Origin: Gemmatimonadota bacterium
GTDB lineage: Bacteria; Gemmatimonadota; Gemmatimonadetes; Gemmatimonadales; Gemmatimonadaceae
NCBI GenBank assembly: GCA_016704465.1
Contig: JADJAD010000010.1
Span: 1-64,000 of the forward strand
Length of the DNA: 64,000 nucleotides
Reading direction: 5' to 3'
The position numbers and the translations under genes were made by a program. Positions 32,101 to 41,628 of this stretch are shown piece by piece. Position 1 is the first letter of the stretch, and every line of letters begins with the position of its first letter. A model generated the notes under the pieces. It did no database searches, was not told where the DNA came from, and was given only the letters and a program-made list of their open reading frames with translations.

Positions 32101-34569
32101 ATGACGACACCACCTTCCCCTCCACCGTCGGCAGATACGGTCGCCGAGCGCGTGCAACACGCGCTCGGCGACGCGATGCACATCGTGCGCGAGCTGGGCG
32201 GGGGAGGAATGTCTCGGGTCTTCGTGGCGCACGAGCGCGCGCTGGCCCGCAATGTGGTGGTCAAGGTGCTGCGCGAGGACATCGCCGAGGGGCTGTCACG
32301 CGAGCGCTTTCGGCGCGAGGTCCTGACCTCGGCCAACCTGCAGCATCCCAACATCGTGGGGGTGCTCGCCGCCGGCGACGCGGACGGCCTTCCGTACTTC
32401 GTGATGCCGTTCGTCGACGGCGAGTCGCTGCGTGCGCGGTTGGCCACGGGCACGGCACTCTCCTTTGCGCACACCGTGAGCATCCTGCGCGACGTGGCGC
32501 GGGCGCTGGACTTTGCCCATGAGCGCGGCATCGTGCATCGCGACATCAAGCCCGACAACGTGCTGCTGGCGGGCGGCGCGGCGGTGGTCGCGGACTTCGG
32601 CGTCGCCAAGGCGGTCGCGACCGCGCGCTCGCGGCGCGAGCACCCACACGGGACGCTGACGCGCGACGGGATCTCGCTCGGGACCCCGGCCTACATGGCG
32701 CCGGAACAGGTGGCCAGCGATCCCTCCATGGATCATCGGGTCGACCTGTACGCGCTGGGTGTGCTCGCCTACGAGATGCTCGTCGGCCATCCCCCGTTCG
32801 CGGAGCGTGGCGTGACCGAGACCATGCAGGCGCAACTGGTCGAGACGCCGGTCTCCATCGCCCGCTTGCGCCCCACCACGCCGCCTGCGCTGTGCGCCCT
32901 GGTGATGCGCTGCCTGGAAAAGGACCCGGCGCACCGACCGCAGTCGGCGACGGAGGTGCTCCAGGTGCTCGACGACCCGGCGGTTGTGAGCGGGGCGGTG
33001 TCGTCGGCCGCTGTCCGTTCGCTGCCCCGGCCCGGCCGGGCCGCCACGCTGCGAGTGTGGGCGACCGGGGCCGTGGCGCTGGTGGCCGTGGCGATCGGGG
33101 CTGTGTCGATGCGCGCGAGGGGAATTGGTGGCGCGGCGACCACTGCAGGGTCAGTCGCCGCGCTTCCGCCGGGCGTCGCCGTGCTCCCGTTGGTGAGCGT
33201 CTCGCCCGACTCCAGCGATGCCTACATCGCCCTCGGGATGACGGACGAAATCACCAGCGCACTGTCGCGCATGCCCGGCCTGCGGGTGGCATCGCGCAGC
33301 GCGGCGGCGGCGGCGCAGGCGACCGGCGGCAGTGTTGGCGACGTGGCCACTCGACTGGGCGTCCCATTCCTGCTGGAGGGAACGGTGCAGCGCGACGGGG
33401 AGCGCATTCGCGTCGCGGTGCGATTGGTGACGGCTCGCGATGGATTCAGCGCGTGGTCGGAAGTGTACGAGCGCCCGACCGGCGACTTGCTGGCGGTGCA
33501 GGCCGACATCGCCGCCCGGATCGCGGCCGCCGTTCGAAGCGACGTGACTGCCGACGTGGCGATCGACGTGACGGGGGCGCGGGACCCGGAAGCGTACAAC
33601 CAGTACCTGCGCGGCCACTATCTGCTCTCTCGCGGGCGCCCCGGCGCGATGGTGGAGGCGGTGTCCGCGTTCGAGGCCGCCGTGTCGCGCGACCCGGCCT
33701 TCGCGAGAGCCTACGCCGAACTCTCCCAGGCGTACGCCGCCCTGCCGGCGTCGTCCCCGGTTGAGCGGGCCGACGCGCTCGACCGGGCGACCTTCGCGGC
33801 GCAGCGTGCGGTCGCGCTGGATTCGTCGCTCGCGGCGGGATACGCCGCGCTCGGGGTGGCGCACCATCTGCAATGGCGGTGGAGCGAGGCTCGCACGTCG
33901 CTGACGCGCGCCCTGGCCATCGACTCCAACGACGTGGTTGCCCTGCGGTGGCTGGCGCTGAGCGACTTGATCAACGGCGACGCGGCGAGTGCCGAGCGTC
34001 GGCTCACGCGCCTCTCGCGCCGTTTGGGCGGCGACAGTGTCTCGGCATTGCAGGCGCTGGCGCAGGGCATTGCCGGCGACGAAGTCGGGGCGATGTCGAC
34101 CGCGCGCGGCGCGTACGTGCGCGACTCCACCTCGTCCGACGCACGCCTGATGCTGGCCACGACGCTCCTGCGCTTCGGGCGGGCGCCCGATGCCATTCCG
34201 GTGCTGGAGGCCATTCGTGGCGACGACGCGATCTCGCCCGAGGTGCTCGGATCGTTAGGCTTTGCCCTCGCCCGGTCCGGACGCGCCTCCGAGGCTCGGT
34301 CGATCCTCGCCGGATTGCAGCGCGAGACGCGCCGGCCGGGCGCCTACCCGGCGATGGCCAAGGTCTATCTCGGGCTCAACGAGCGGGACTGGGCCATCGA
34401 CGCCCTGACCTGGGCCACGGCCGCGCGCGACGAGTTCTTCGCCCGGGAGTCGATGGCGTCGCCCGTCTTCGACCTGGTGCGGAGCGATCCACGCTTCGCT
34501 CGCGTCGTGGAAATCGTCGGACTGGACGTCCAGCGCATCACCGCGCCCGCGCGCCCGCGCTCGGCGTAG
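32101..34569 (+). CDS. Serine/threonine protein kinase with C-terminal sensory/TPR-like region
   Basis: An 822-residue PknB-type receptor kinase. The N-terminal kinase domain (residues about 20-290) has the glycine loop ELGGGGMSRVF, Lys in NVVVKVLR, catalytic loop IVHRDIKPDNVLL, DFGVAK and the APE motif in TPAYMAPEQV. A single transmembrane helix (VWATGAVALVAVAIGAVS, about 315-333) follows. The outer part starts with a FlgO/TolB-N-like block (PPGVAVLPLVSVSPDSSDAYIALGMTDEITSAL), also common in CadC-like and adenylate-cyclase regulators, and ends in helical TPR-like repeats (from about 490). This architecture is frequent in Gemmatimonadota and Acidobacteriota. Targets are unknown. Confidence 0.9.
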   Translation: MTTPPSPPPSADTVAERVQHALGDAMHIVRELGGGGMSRVFVAHERALARNVVVKVLREDIAEGLSRERFRREVLTSANLQHPNIVGVLAAGDADGLPYFVMPFVDGESLRARLATGTALSFAHTVSILRDVARALDFAHERGIVHRDIKPDNVLLAGGAAVVADFGVAKAVATARSRREHPHGTLTRDGISLGTPAYMAPEQVASDPSMDHRVDLYALGVLAYEMLVGHPPFAERGVTETMQAQLVETPVSIARLRPTTPPALCALVMRCLEKDPAHRPQSATEVLQVLDDPAVVSGAVSSAAVRSLPRPGRAATLRVWATGAVALVAVAIGAVSMRARGIGGAATTAGSVAALPPGVAVLPLVSVSPDSSDAYIALGMTDEITSALSRMPGLRVASRSAAAAAQATGGSVGDVATRLGVPFLLEGTVQRDGERIRVAVRLVTARDGFSAWSEVYERPTGDLLAVQADIAARIAAAVRSDVTADVAIDVTGARDPEAYNQYLRGHYLLSRGRPGAMVEAVSAFEAAVSRDPAFARAYAELSQAYAALPASSPVERADALDRATFAAQRAVALDSSLAAGYAALGVAHHLQWRWSEARTSLTRALAIDSNDVVALRWLALSDLINGDAASAERRLTRLSRRLGGDSVSALQALAQGIAGDEVGAMSTARGAYVRDSTSSDARLMLATTLLRFGRAPDAIPVLEAIRGDDAISPEVLGSLGFALARSGRASEARSILAGLQRETRRPGAYPAMAKVYLGLNERDWAIDALTWATAARDEFFARESMASPVFDLVRSDPRFARVVEIVGLDVQRITAPARPRSA

Positions 34570-34745
34570 CGCCTCCCTGGGCCGCACGCGTCGGGCCGGG
34601 GAATGGGACGGTCGAGGCACCCGTACGTCGGCGTTCGGACGCAGGGGAAGTTATCGTGGTGTGCCGCCGCCGGCGCGTCGCTTGCCGCGTGCGTGGGGGA
34701 CACCTAGCTTCCCCGCCCGAACAACTCCTCACATCCGTGCGATAG

Positions 34746-35225
34746 ATGACCGCAGCCGCAACGCCGCGCGTCCCCGCCGTTGGCGAGGTCGCCCCAGACT
34801 TCACGCTCCCGTCCACCGCGGGTGGGAGCGTCACGCTCTCGTCCCTTCGTGGCACGTCGAACGTCCTGCTCGCCTTCTTCCCGGCCGCGTTCACCAGCAC
34901 CTGCACGACGGAGATGTGCAGCTTCCGCGATGACTACGACGCATTCACCGGTCAGGACGTCGTGATTTTTCCGGTCAGCGTCGACAACACGCCGTCGCTG
35001 AAGGAGTACAAGGCCAAGTATCAAATGCCGGTCGACCTGCTGAGCGATCTCAAGCGCGAGGCCGCGACCGCGTACGGAGTCCTGGTTCCCGACCGGTTCG
35101 TCGCCAATCGTGCCTACTTCCTCGTGGACAAGGCCGGGGTGATCCGCTGGGCATTCGTCGAGGCTCATGCGGGCACGCGCCGTGAGAATGCCGAGATCCT
35201 CGCGGAAATCGCGAAGCTCGGCTGA
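34746..35225 (+). CDS. Peroxiredoxin (AhpE/BCP-like)
   Basis: A 159-residue thiol peroxidase. The fold starts APDFTLPSTAGGSVTLSSLRG; the peroxidatic Cys53 lies in the PxxxTxxC motif PAAFTSTC, with a nearby Cys58. Arg in KYQMPVDLLSDLKREAATAYG follows the usual pattern. The single-domain size and DxxxxxAYFLVDKAGVIRWAFV end point to the AhpE or atypical BCP groups, reduced by thioredoxin-like partners. A 19-base gap separates it from the glycosidase locus. Confidence 0.9.
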   Translation: MTAAATPRVPAVGEVAPDFTLPSTAGGSVTLSSLRGTSNVLLAFFPAAFTSTCTTEMCSFRDDYDAFTGQDVVIFPVSVDNTPSLKEYKAKYQMPVDLLSDLKREAATAYGVLVPDRFVANRAYFLVDKAGVIRWAFVEAHAGTRRENAEILAEIAKLG

Positions 35226-35244
35226 CGGTCGGCGACGGCGATAG

Positions 35245-37590
35245 ATGGACGTCATCGAATCGCTGGCGCGCGACGACAAGTGGTACCTGGGGAGCGGCGA
35301 CGGCATCATCTTCGCCCCGCCGTTCCCGCTCTGGCTCGATGCCCCGGGTTTCTGGGATGACGGGCAGGTGTATCAGTACAGCATCGGGCCGTTGTTCACG
35401 GTCACGATCCTCGACCATGGCGGACGCGAGCTCCCGTTGGTGGCGCGCAGCCGTCGCTGGACCCCCGCCGAGCTGACGGTCGAGTACGACCTGCCCGGGG
35501 GGATGCAGGCGACCGAGATTCGCACCGTGCAGCCGGGTGGGGTCTTCGCCAGCGAGTGGTCGCTGCGGGCGCCACATGCCGTCTCGCTGCATGCCGTGGC
35601 GTGGACCGCGCAGGACACCGCCTCGATGGACCTGCGCCGCGTGCACTGGGACGGGGCGATGCACTGGCGGCGCACCCTGCTCGACCGGCGCGAGGTGCCG
35701 CTGGCGGTGCACGTGGAGCTGGCGGCGGTGGGGGCGGCCGCGAGCTGGTCGGCGACATTGAGCGAACGGTGCGCCTTGCAGCCGCACTGGCGTCTGGCGC
35801 CGTTCGGCGAACTGTGGCAGGGAGAATCGCTCCCGAGCGCGGTGCGTCTGCAGGGGCTTTCACCGGACGGGTTGCTCTATGCCGCCGTACACACCGCCCT
35901 GCCCACGGAGGTGCGCGAGGCCAGCTTCGCCTTCGCGTTGCGCCTGACGGTGGCCGATGATGGGTTGCGCGGAGGCCGACAGGCGACCCCGCTCGCCTCG
36001 CGCATCGTGCTCCCCCGCCACCTGGCGGCCACGCCGCTCGTGTCGGCGGCCGTGGCCGAGACTTCGCGGGCTGACGCTGCGACGCCGGCCCTGATGCTCG
36101 CCGCGCCGCATGCCGCGCCGCATGCCGCGCCGCATGCCGCAACCATGCCGCTCGCCCGTGCCAGTCGGCGGCGCTGGCGCGAGTGGTTCGCCCAGGTGCC
36201 CACGTTCGCGTCGTCCGATCCGTATCTCGAGCGCTACTACTGGTACCGCTGGTATGGCCTGCGGCTCAACGGGATCGAGGGAGGGCTCGGTCACTATCGC
36301 TGGCCGACGGTGAGCGAGGGGATCGGCTTCTTCCACGAGCCGATCACGTACAGCGCGCAGTGTCACGTGCGCGAGCTGCGCTGGTTGCGCGACCCGGCCC
36401 ATGCACGCGGTGTGTTGCGCACGATCTTCGACCACCAGAAGCCCGACGGCGCCCTGCACGGCAGGGTCTACGTCAACCACCTGCACGGGACCGACTTCTA
36501 CCACGCCAACTGGGGCGATGCCCTGCTGGCGCTCGATGCCGTGCGCCCGGACGACGCGTTCATCACCGAGTTGTACCCGGCGCTCGCGCGCCACGCCGAC
36601 TGGCTGGTCGCCACCCGCGATGCACTCGGCACGGGGATGATCGACGTGGTCGACCAGTACGAAACGGGACAGGAGTACATGTCCCGGTACCAGGTGGTGG
36701 ACGAGCGCGCCGACGCCTATGGGTGGGAGAACCGGATCCGGCTCAAGGGGATCGACGTCACCGTGTACGCCTACGCGCTCTTTCGCTGCCTAACGCGCAT
36801 CGCGGACCGGGCGGGGGCCGCCGGCGACACGGGACAGTGGGAGCGGCTCGCGGACCGCACGGCACGGGCGGTGCGTGAGCGCATGTGGGACGCGGACGCC
36901 GGGATGTTCTTCGATGTCGATCCGCGCACCATGTCGCGGACCGGGGTGTCGGCGGCGGTGTGCTTCTATCCCTACTTCACCGACCTGGCCGGCGAGGAGC
37001 ACGTCCCCGGACTGGAGCGCAACCTGCTCGATCCGCACCGCTTCTGGACCGAATATCCGGTCCCCTCGTCGGCGCTGGACGACCCCCGGTTCAGCGCCGT
37101 GGCCGAGTGGAAGGGCAAGCGGCACGTCTGCCCATGGAACGGGCGCACGTGGCCGATGACCAACTCGCACATCATGGAAGTGCTGGGCCGATGGGGCGAC
37201 GCGGCCCATCCGCGGCTGCGCACCGCAGCGGGCCATCTGCTCTCGCGTTTCGTGCGCATGATGTTCCACGAGGGCGACATCGGCCGTCCCAACTGCTTCG
37301 AGCACTACAACCCGCTCACGGGGGCCGCATCGATCTACCGCGGCATCGACGACTACCAGCACTCGTGGGTCGCGGACCTCATCATCCAGTACGCATGCGG
37401 CGTGCGCGTGGGCGACGACGCGATCGTGATCGATCCGTTGCCGATGGGGCAGGAGTTCTTCGAGCTGCGCGGCGCGCGGGTGGGAACGATCGAGCTCGGG
37501 GTACGGCTCGACAACGGCTTCGTGACCGTGACCGCCAACGACCAGTTGCGCCTGGCGCCGCTCGGCGAGCCGATCGTCATTCCGCGCTGA
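35245..37590 (+). CDS. Glycoside hydrolase, (alpha/alpha)6-barrel (GH63/MGH1-like)
   Basis: A 781-residue enzyme with an N-terminal beta-sandwich region (to about residue 270) and a C-terminal helical barrel. Barrel motifs include YYWYRWYGLRLNGIEG, SEGIGFFHEPITYSAQCHVRELRWL, VYVNHLHGTDFYHANWGDALL and GRTWPMTNSHIMEVLGRW. The GRTWPMTNSH and DYQHSWVADLII wording resembles GH63, trehalase and mannosylglycerate-hydrolase-like barrels, so an alpha-glucosidase or alpha-mannosidase is likely. The linker has three exact 12-base copies (36100-36135) that encode AAPH repeats. There is no signal peptide, suggesting cytoplasmic action on imported sugar. The stop overlaps the next ATG. Confidence 0.78.
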   Translation: MDVIESLARDDKWYLGSGDGIIFAPPFPLWLDAPGFWDDGQVYQYSIGPLFTVTILDHGGRELPLVARSRRWTPAELTVEYDLPGGMQATEIRTVQPGGVFASEWSLRAPHAVSLHAVAWTAQDTASMDLRRVHWDGAMHWRRTLLDRREVPLAVHVELAAVGAAASWSATLSERCALQPHWRLAPFGELWQGESLPSAVRLQGLSPDGLLYAAVHTALPTEVREASFAFALRLTVADDGLRGGRQATPLASRIVLPRHLAATPLVSAAVAETSRADAATPALMLAAPHAAPHAAPHAATMPLARASRRRWREWFAQVPTFASSDPYLERYYWYRWYGLRLNGIEGGLGHYRWPTVSEGIGFFHEPITYSAQCHVRELRWLRDPAHARGVLRTIFDHQKPDGALHGRVYVNHLHGTDFYHANWGDALLALDAVRPDDAFITELYPALARHADWLVATRDALGTGMIDVVDQYETGQEYMSRYQVVDERADAYGWENRIRLKGIDVTVYAYALFRCLTRIADRAGAAGDTGQWERLADRTARAVRERMWDADAGMFFDVDPRTMSRTGVSAAVCFYPYFTDLAGEEHVPGLERNLLDPHRFWTEYPVPSSALDDPRFSAVAEWKGKRHVCPWNGRTWPMTNSHIMEVLGRWGDAAHPRLRTAAGHLLSRFVRMMFHEGDIGRPNCFEHYNPLTGAASIYRGIDDYQHSWVADLIIQYACGVRVGDDAIVIDPLPMGQEFFELRGARVGTIELGVRLDNGFVTVTANDQLRLAPLGEPIVIPR
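36100..36135. repeat. In-frame 12-bp triplication
   Basis: Three identical copies of GCCGCGCCGCAT inside the glycosidase gene, giving an AAPH repeat in the linker between its two domains. Confidence 0.9.
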
Positions 37591-40568
37591 TGCGGTTGGC
37601 GGTGCTGGTCCCGGCGCTCGGTGATCGCGAGGGACGCGCCGCGGTCGCGTGGGGACACGCGCGCGGATACGCGGTGCTCGCCTGCGATGCACAGGCGCCT
37701 CCCCCGAGCGCGCTCGACGCGACACACGACGTGTTGTGGTGTCATGCGGGACAGGCGGTCCCGGTCCTCTCCACAGCGTGGAAGGCATGGATTCGCGCCT
37801 GGGTGGACGAGGGCGGATCGCTCCTGCTGAGCCTCCTGGCGACCCCGCTGGCGCACGATGCCGGTGCCCCCGGTCCATGGCCCGACGTGCAGCGCCCCGT
37901 CCCGTGGCGACACGCCGATGACCCGCTGTGGGCCGCCGATTTTCGCGACTGGCCAGGCTTTCCGCACATCCGCGGTGTGCAGGGATGGGGGCACCATCCG
38001 CTGTATGATGGATTGCAGCGCGGCACGTTCACCTGGACCGCCACCGAGGGTGAGGCAGTCGGCCGGACGATCTTCCGGCGTCCGCGCTGGCCCCAGGGGC
38101 GGGTGGTCGGCGTCGACCGAGCATACGTGCGGCTGGATGCCGAGACCGCAGTCGCGTGGGAATATGCGCTGGCCGCCGGACGCATCCTCTGTCTCGGCGC
38201 CAACGTGAGTCTCACGGCGGCCGACCATCGGCTCGACGCGCAGCGCGATCGATACCTCATCAACGCCATCGCCAGTCTCGACCCGCATCGTCCACTCGCC
38301 TCGATGCGTCGCGACGCCTGGCCGGCCACGACGACACCCGCAATCACCACGCCCGGCGTGCCGTCACGCGCGCATCTGTCGTTGGCCCCGATTGCCGCCC
38401 CATGCGCGCTCTCGCCGATCGGGATGCTGCCCGTTGGAGTCCTCACGCTCGAGGGCCACGTGGATGTGCGTGAGGCGCACCGCGACGCCCCCTTCACGCT
38501 GGCCGGGCGCCGGGCGTTCGTGGTTGGCACGGAACAGGACGGGGTGTGCGAATGCTGGATCCACCCGCTCTGCGTGATGCAGGAACTCCGCCCCGCCGTG
38601 GCTGGAGTGCCGTTGCGGGCGACCGCCGTGACGGTCGCCCCCGGGTCCATCGTTCGACAGCTGGTCGACGCCAACGGAGGGTCGTGGCGCGAGGTCGTGG
38701 CGGTCTCGCCCGAACGAGCGGCCATCGTGTACGAGCTGGCGCCCGTCCACGCCGACCCGTCGACCGTGTGCACGCTCGCGCTCACCAGCCGGTTGCGCCT
38801 GCAATGGCCGATGTCCGCAGACGCCCTGCACCCGGTCACCGCCGATCTCGTGCGCGCGCCGGGGCGAGTCGCGCTGAGCGTGCGCGGCAGCGGTGGGCGC
38901 GCCGAGGTGCGTGTCGCTGTCGATGGTGCGGTCGACGCGTCGTTGCACGCCGATCCCGCGGTCGTGCAGCTGTCGGTACGTGCGCAGGCGGGCGAGGCGT
39001 TGCGGCTGGCGATCGTCGCCACGGCCGAGGGTGACCTCGCGGCCGCGGGCCTGTGGCACGCCGTGCGGGCGGACACGCTGCCCGCGACGCTCGCGAGTCG
39101 CGCGCGGCTCGATCGCGACCGCTACGCCGCCACGATGCGCGTCGCCACGCCGTTTGAGCAGTTCGACACGGCGTGGGAGTGGGCGAAGGCGCGACTGGCG
39201 TCATGCCTCGTGCAGGTTCCGGGCGTCGGGACCAGCCTTGTGGCGGGCTACGCCGCATCGCGACCCGGATGGGGGGACTCGCGCCCGGGCTATGCCTGGT
39301 TCTTCGGTCGCGATGCGTGCTGGAGCGCCGACGCGCTGCTCGCGGCGGGCATGTTCTCCGAGGCACGCTGTGCCCTCGAGTTCCTCGCCTCGACCGCCGA
39401 CGTCACCGGGAAGATCGCCCACGAGGTGACGACGAGCGCGGTCGCCCACTACGACGCGGCCGACAGCACGCCGCTCTGGCTGCGTCTCGTGGCCCAGTAT
39501 GCGGATTGGACCGGCGACCTGGCGACGGTGCGCGGCCTGTGGGACCGGGTGCGCGCCGCGCTGGCATTCGTCGTCTCGTGCGATCGTGATGGCGATGGCC
39601 TTCCGGAAAACGATGGGGTGGGGCACGGCTGGGTGGAGTCCGGACCACTCGGTGGAGGCGCGGTCACCACCTATGTCGCCGCCATCTGGATCGACGCCTT
39701 GCGACGGCTCGAGCCAGTGGCGCGGACGCTGGGCGACCTCGCACTCGCCGAGCGAATCGCCACCCGGCGCGCGCTCGCGGTGACTGGGTTCGAGCGACGG
39801 TTGCGAGATCCGGTCACCGGTCGGGCGGTGCTGCAGATCGGCGCCGATGGCGTCGCCGCCACAGATCGCACGGCGCTGGCCGCGGTACCGATCCTGCTCG
39901 GTGTCGACCTCCACCCGAGCGCCGAGACCGTCGTCGACGAGCTGCTCGGCGACGATTTTTGCGCGCCGTGGGGGGTGCGCCTGCTCGGGCGACGGGATGC
40001 GCGGTACCGTCCGCGAGGCTACCATTTCGGCGCCGTGTGGCCGCTCTTCACGGGGTGGACGTCGCTCGCGGCGTTCGCTCACGACCGGGCCGACGAGGGG
40101 TGGCGCCTGGCGTCGATGACGGCGGCACGCGCCTTCGCCCGGCAGCGCGGGGCATTCGACGAGGTCCTCGATGGCGATGATGGAAGTGGCGCGGGCGTGT
40201 GTCCGGACCAGGCGTGGTCGGCGGCGATGGTGATCGCCCCGATCGTGTACGGCATGCTGGGCGCCCAGCCCGATGCGACGCGCAGCGCGTGCGAACTGCG
40301 CCCACGATGGCCCGCGTCATGGACACACGCCCGTTTGTCGGGGGTGCGCGTGGGCGCGTCGCGGTTCAGCGTCACGATGACGCGCGAGGGGCCGGCGGCC
40401 GGTCGAACGCTGGGCAGCGTGCGTCTCGAGTGCGAGTTGGAGCACGGGCCACCGCTCACGGTGCGCCTGCTGGACGACGCTGGGGAGACGACCCGCGTGC
40501 TCACGCGCGGCTACCCGGCGACGGTGGCGTGGCCCCCCCACCCGCGAGAGGCCGATGGCGAGCGTTAG
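37590..40568 (+). CDS. Amylo-alpha-1,6-glucosidase-like (GDE-C type) glycosidase with N-terminal Rossmann-like domain
   Basis: A 992-residue protein. Residues about 1-230 read like a class-I glutamine-amidotransferase or ThuA-type fold (RLAVLVPALGDREGRAAVAWGHARGYAV; WVDEGGSLLLSLLATPLAH; LAAGRILCLGANVSL). The middle is beta-rich. Residues about 530-940 are a glycogen-debranching-enzyme C-type barrel: YAWFFGRDACWSADALLAAG, CDRDGDGLPENDGVGHGW, RGYHFGAVWPLFTGWTSLA and CPDQAWSAAMVI. The family removes alpha-1,6-linked or related glucosyl residues; the exact linkage is unknown. It overlaps the upstream gene by one base and the transporter ATPase by 14 bases, so it belongs to the same operon. Confidence 0.78.
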   Translation: MRLAVLVPALGDREGRAAVAWGHARGYAVLACDAQAPPPSALDATHDVLWCHAGQAVPVLSTAWKAWIRAWVDEGGSLLLSLLATPLAHDAGAPGPWPDVQRPVPWRHADDPLWAADFRDWPGFPHIRGVQGWGHHPLYDGLQRGTFTWTATEGEAVGRTIFRRPRWPQGRVVGVDRAYVRLDAETAVAWEYALAAGRILCLGANVSLTAADHRLDAQRDRYLINAIASLDPHRPLASMRRDAWPATTTPAITTPGVPSRAHLSLAPIAAPCALSPIGMLPVGVLTLEGHVDVREAHRDAPFTLAGRRAFVVGTEQDGVCECWIHPLCVMQELRPAVAGVPLRATAVTVAPGSIVRQLVDANGGSWREVVAVSPERAAIVYELAPVHADPSTVCTLALTSRLRLQWPMSADALHPVTADLVRAPGRVALSVRGSGGRAEVRVAVDGAVDASLHADPAVVQLSVRAQAGEALRLAIVATAEGDLAAAGLWHAVRADTLPATLASRARLDRDRYAATMRVATPFEQFDTAWEWAKARLASCLVQVPGVGTSLVAGYAASRPGWGDSRPGYAWFFGRDACWSADALLAAGMFSEARCALEFLASTADVTGKIAHEVTTSAVAHYDAADSTPLWLRLVAQYADWTGDLATVRGLWDRVRAALAFVVSCDRDGDGLPENDGVGHGWVESGPLGGGAVTTYVAAIWIDALRRLEPVARTLGDLALAERIATRRALAVTGFERRLRDPVTGRAVLQIGADGVAATDRTALAAVPILLGVDLHPSAETVVDELLGDDFCAPWGVRLLGRRDARYRPRGYHFGAVWPLFTGWTSLAAFAHDRADEGWRLASMTAARAFARQRGAFDEVLDGDDGSGAGVCPDQAWSAAMVIAPIVYGMLGAQPDATRSACELRPRWPASWTHARLSGVRVGASRFSVTMTREGPAAGRTLGSVRLECELEHGPPLTVRLLDDAGETTRVLTRGYPATVAWPPHPREADGER

Positions 40569-41628
40569 GCTGGAACGGATCGCCAAGCGGTTTGATGCCG
40601 GTGGCACGCCGGCGGTCGACGGCGTCTCCCTGGAGATCGCCGACGGCGAGTTCACGGTCATCGTCGGACCGTCCGGATGCGGCAAGACCACGGTGCTGCG
40701 CATGATCGCCGGACTCGAGGGCCCGACCGCAGGGCGGATCTTCATCGACGGGACCGACGTGACCGACCTCCCGCCGCGCGAGCGCGACATCGCCATGGTG
40801 TTCCAGAACTACGCGCTCTACCCCCACCTGTCCGTGCGCGAGAACATCGGGTTCGGCCTGCGCATGCGGCGGGTCGATCCGGTCGACATCGCCCGACGGG
40901 TGGATCGGATCGCCGAGTCGCTGGAGATCGGCGTGCTGCTCGACCGGCGCCCGGCGCAACTGTCCGGGGGGCAGCGGCAGCGTGTCGCACTGGCGCGCGC
41001 GATCGTGCGCGAACCGGCCGTCTTCCTGTTCGACGAACCACTCTCCAACCTCGACGCCCAGGTGCGCGCCCAGACACGCGGTGAGCTGGTGCGACTGCAC
41101 CGTCGGCTGGGTACCACCATGATCTACGTGACCCACGATCAAGTGGAAGCGATGACCATGGCCCAGCGTGTCGCGGTCATGCACAAGGGGCGCGTCGAGC
41201 AGTTCGCCCCGCCACTCGACGTGTATCGGGCACCTTCCACGCTCTTCGTCGCGTCGTTCCTCGGCTCGCCCACGATCAATCGCTTTGCCGGACGTGTCCT
41301 TCCGGACGGCACCTCGCAACGGTTCGACGGCGGCGTGCGCCTGCGCGTCGAGGCTCCGCTCGCCGAGGTCGCGACGCTTGCCGTGCGCCCGGAGCACCTC
41401 AACCTCGTCGCCCCGACCGAAGGGAGCGCGGGCGAGGTCACCCTGGTTGAGCCACTCGGCCCTGAGACCATCCTGCATGTGCGCCTGACGGGAGGCGAGC
41501 AGGCCACACTGCGCCTCGGCGCCGGGACCACGCCGGCGGTGGGCGATACCGTGGGCGTGTCGGTACGGGCGACCGAGGCGCTGGTGTACGATGCCCGGGG
41601 ACGCCTGATGGGGCGTGGTGTGGCGTGA
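40555..41628 (+). CDS. Sugar ABC transporter ATP-binding protein (MalK/UgpC/MsmX type)
   Basis: A 357-residue ATPase. Walker A GPSGCGKTT is at residues 38-46, the Q-loop in MVFQNYALYPHLSVRENIGFGL, signature LSGGQRQRVALARA at about 140, Walker B VFLFDEPLSNLDA and switch His in YVTHDQVEAMT. A C-terminal TOBE/MOP regulatory region follows (LAVRPEHLNLV). It powers the two permeases further downstream. ATG at 40555 overlaps the debranching-like gene by 14 bases, and the stop overlaps the binding-protein start. Confidence 0.93.
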   Translation: MASVRLERIAKRFDAGGTPAVDGVSLEIADGEFTVIVGPSGCGKTTVLRMIAGLEGPTAGRIFIDGTDVTDLPPRERDIAMVFQNYALYPHLSVRENIGFGLRMRRVDPVDIARRVDRIAESLEIGVLLDRRPAQLSGGQRQRVALARAIVREPAVFLFDEPLSNLDAQVRAQTRGELVRLHRRLGTTMIYVTHDQVEAMTMAQRVAVMHKGRVEQFAPPLDVYRAPSTLFVASFLGSPTINRFAGRVLPDGTSQRFDGGVRLRVEAPLAEVATLAVRPEHLNLVAPTEGSAGEVTLVEPLGPETILHVRLTGGEQATLRLGAGTTPAVGDTVGVSVRATEALVYDARGRLMGRGVA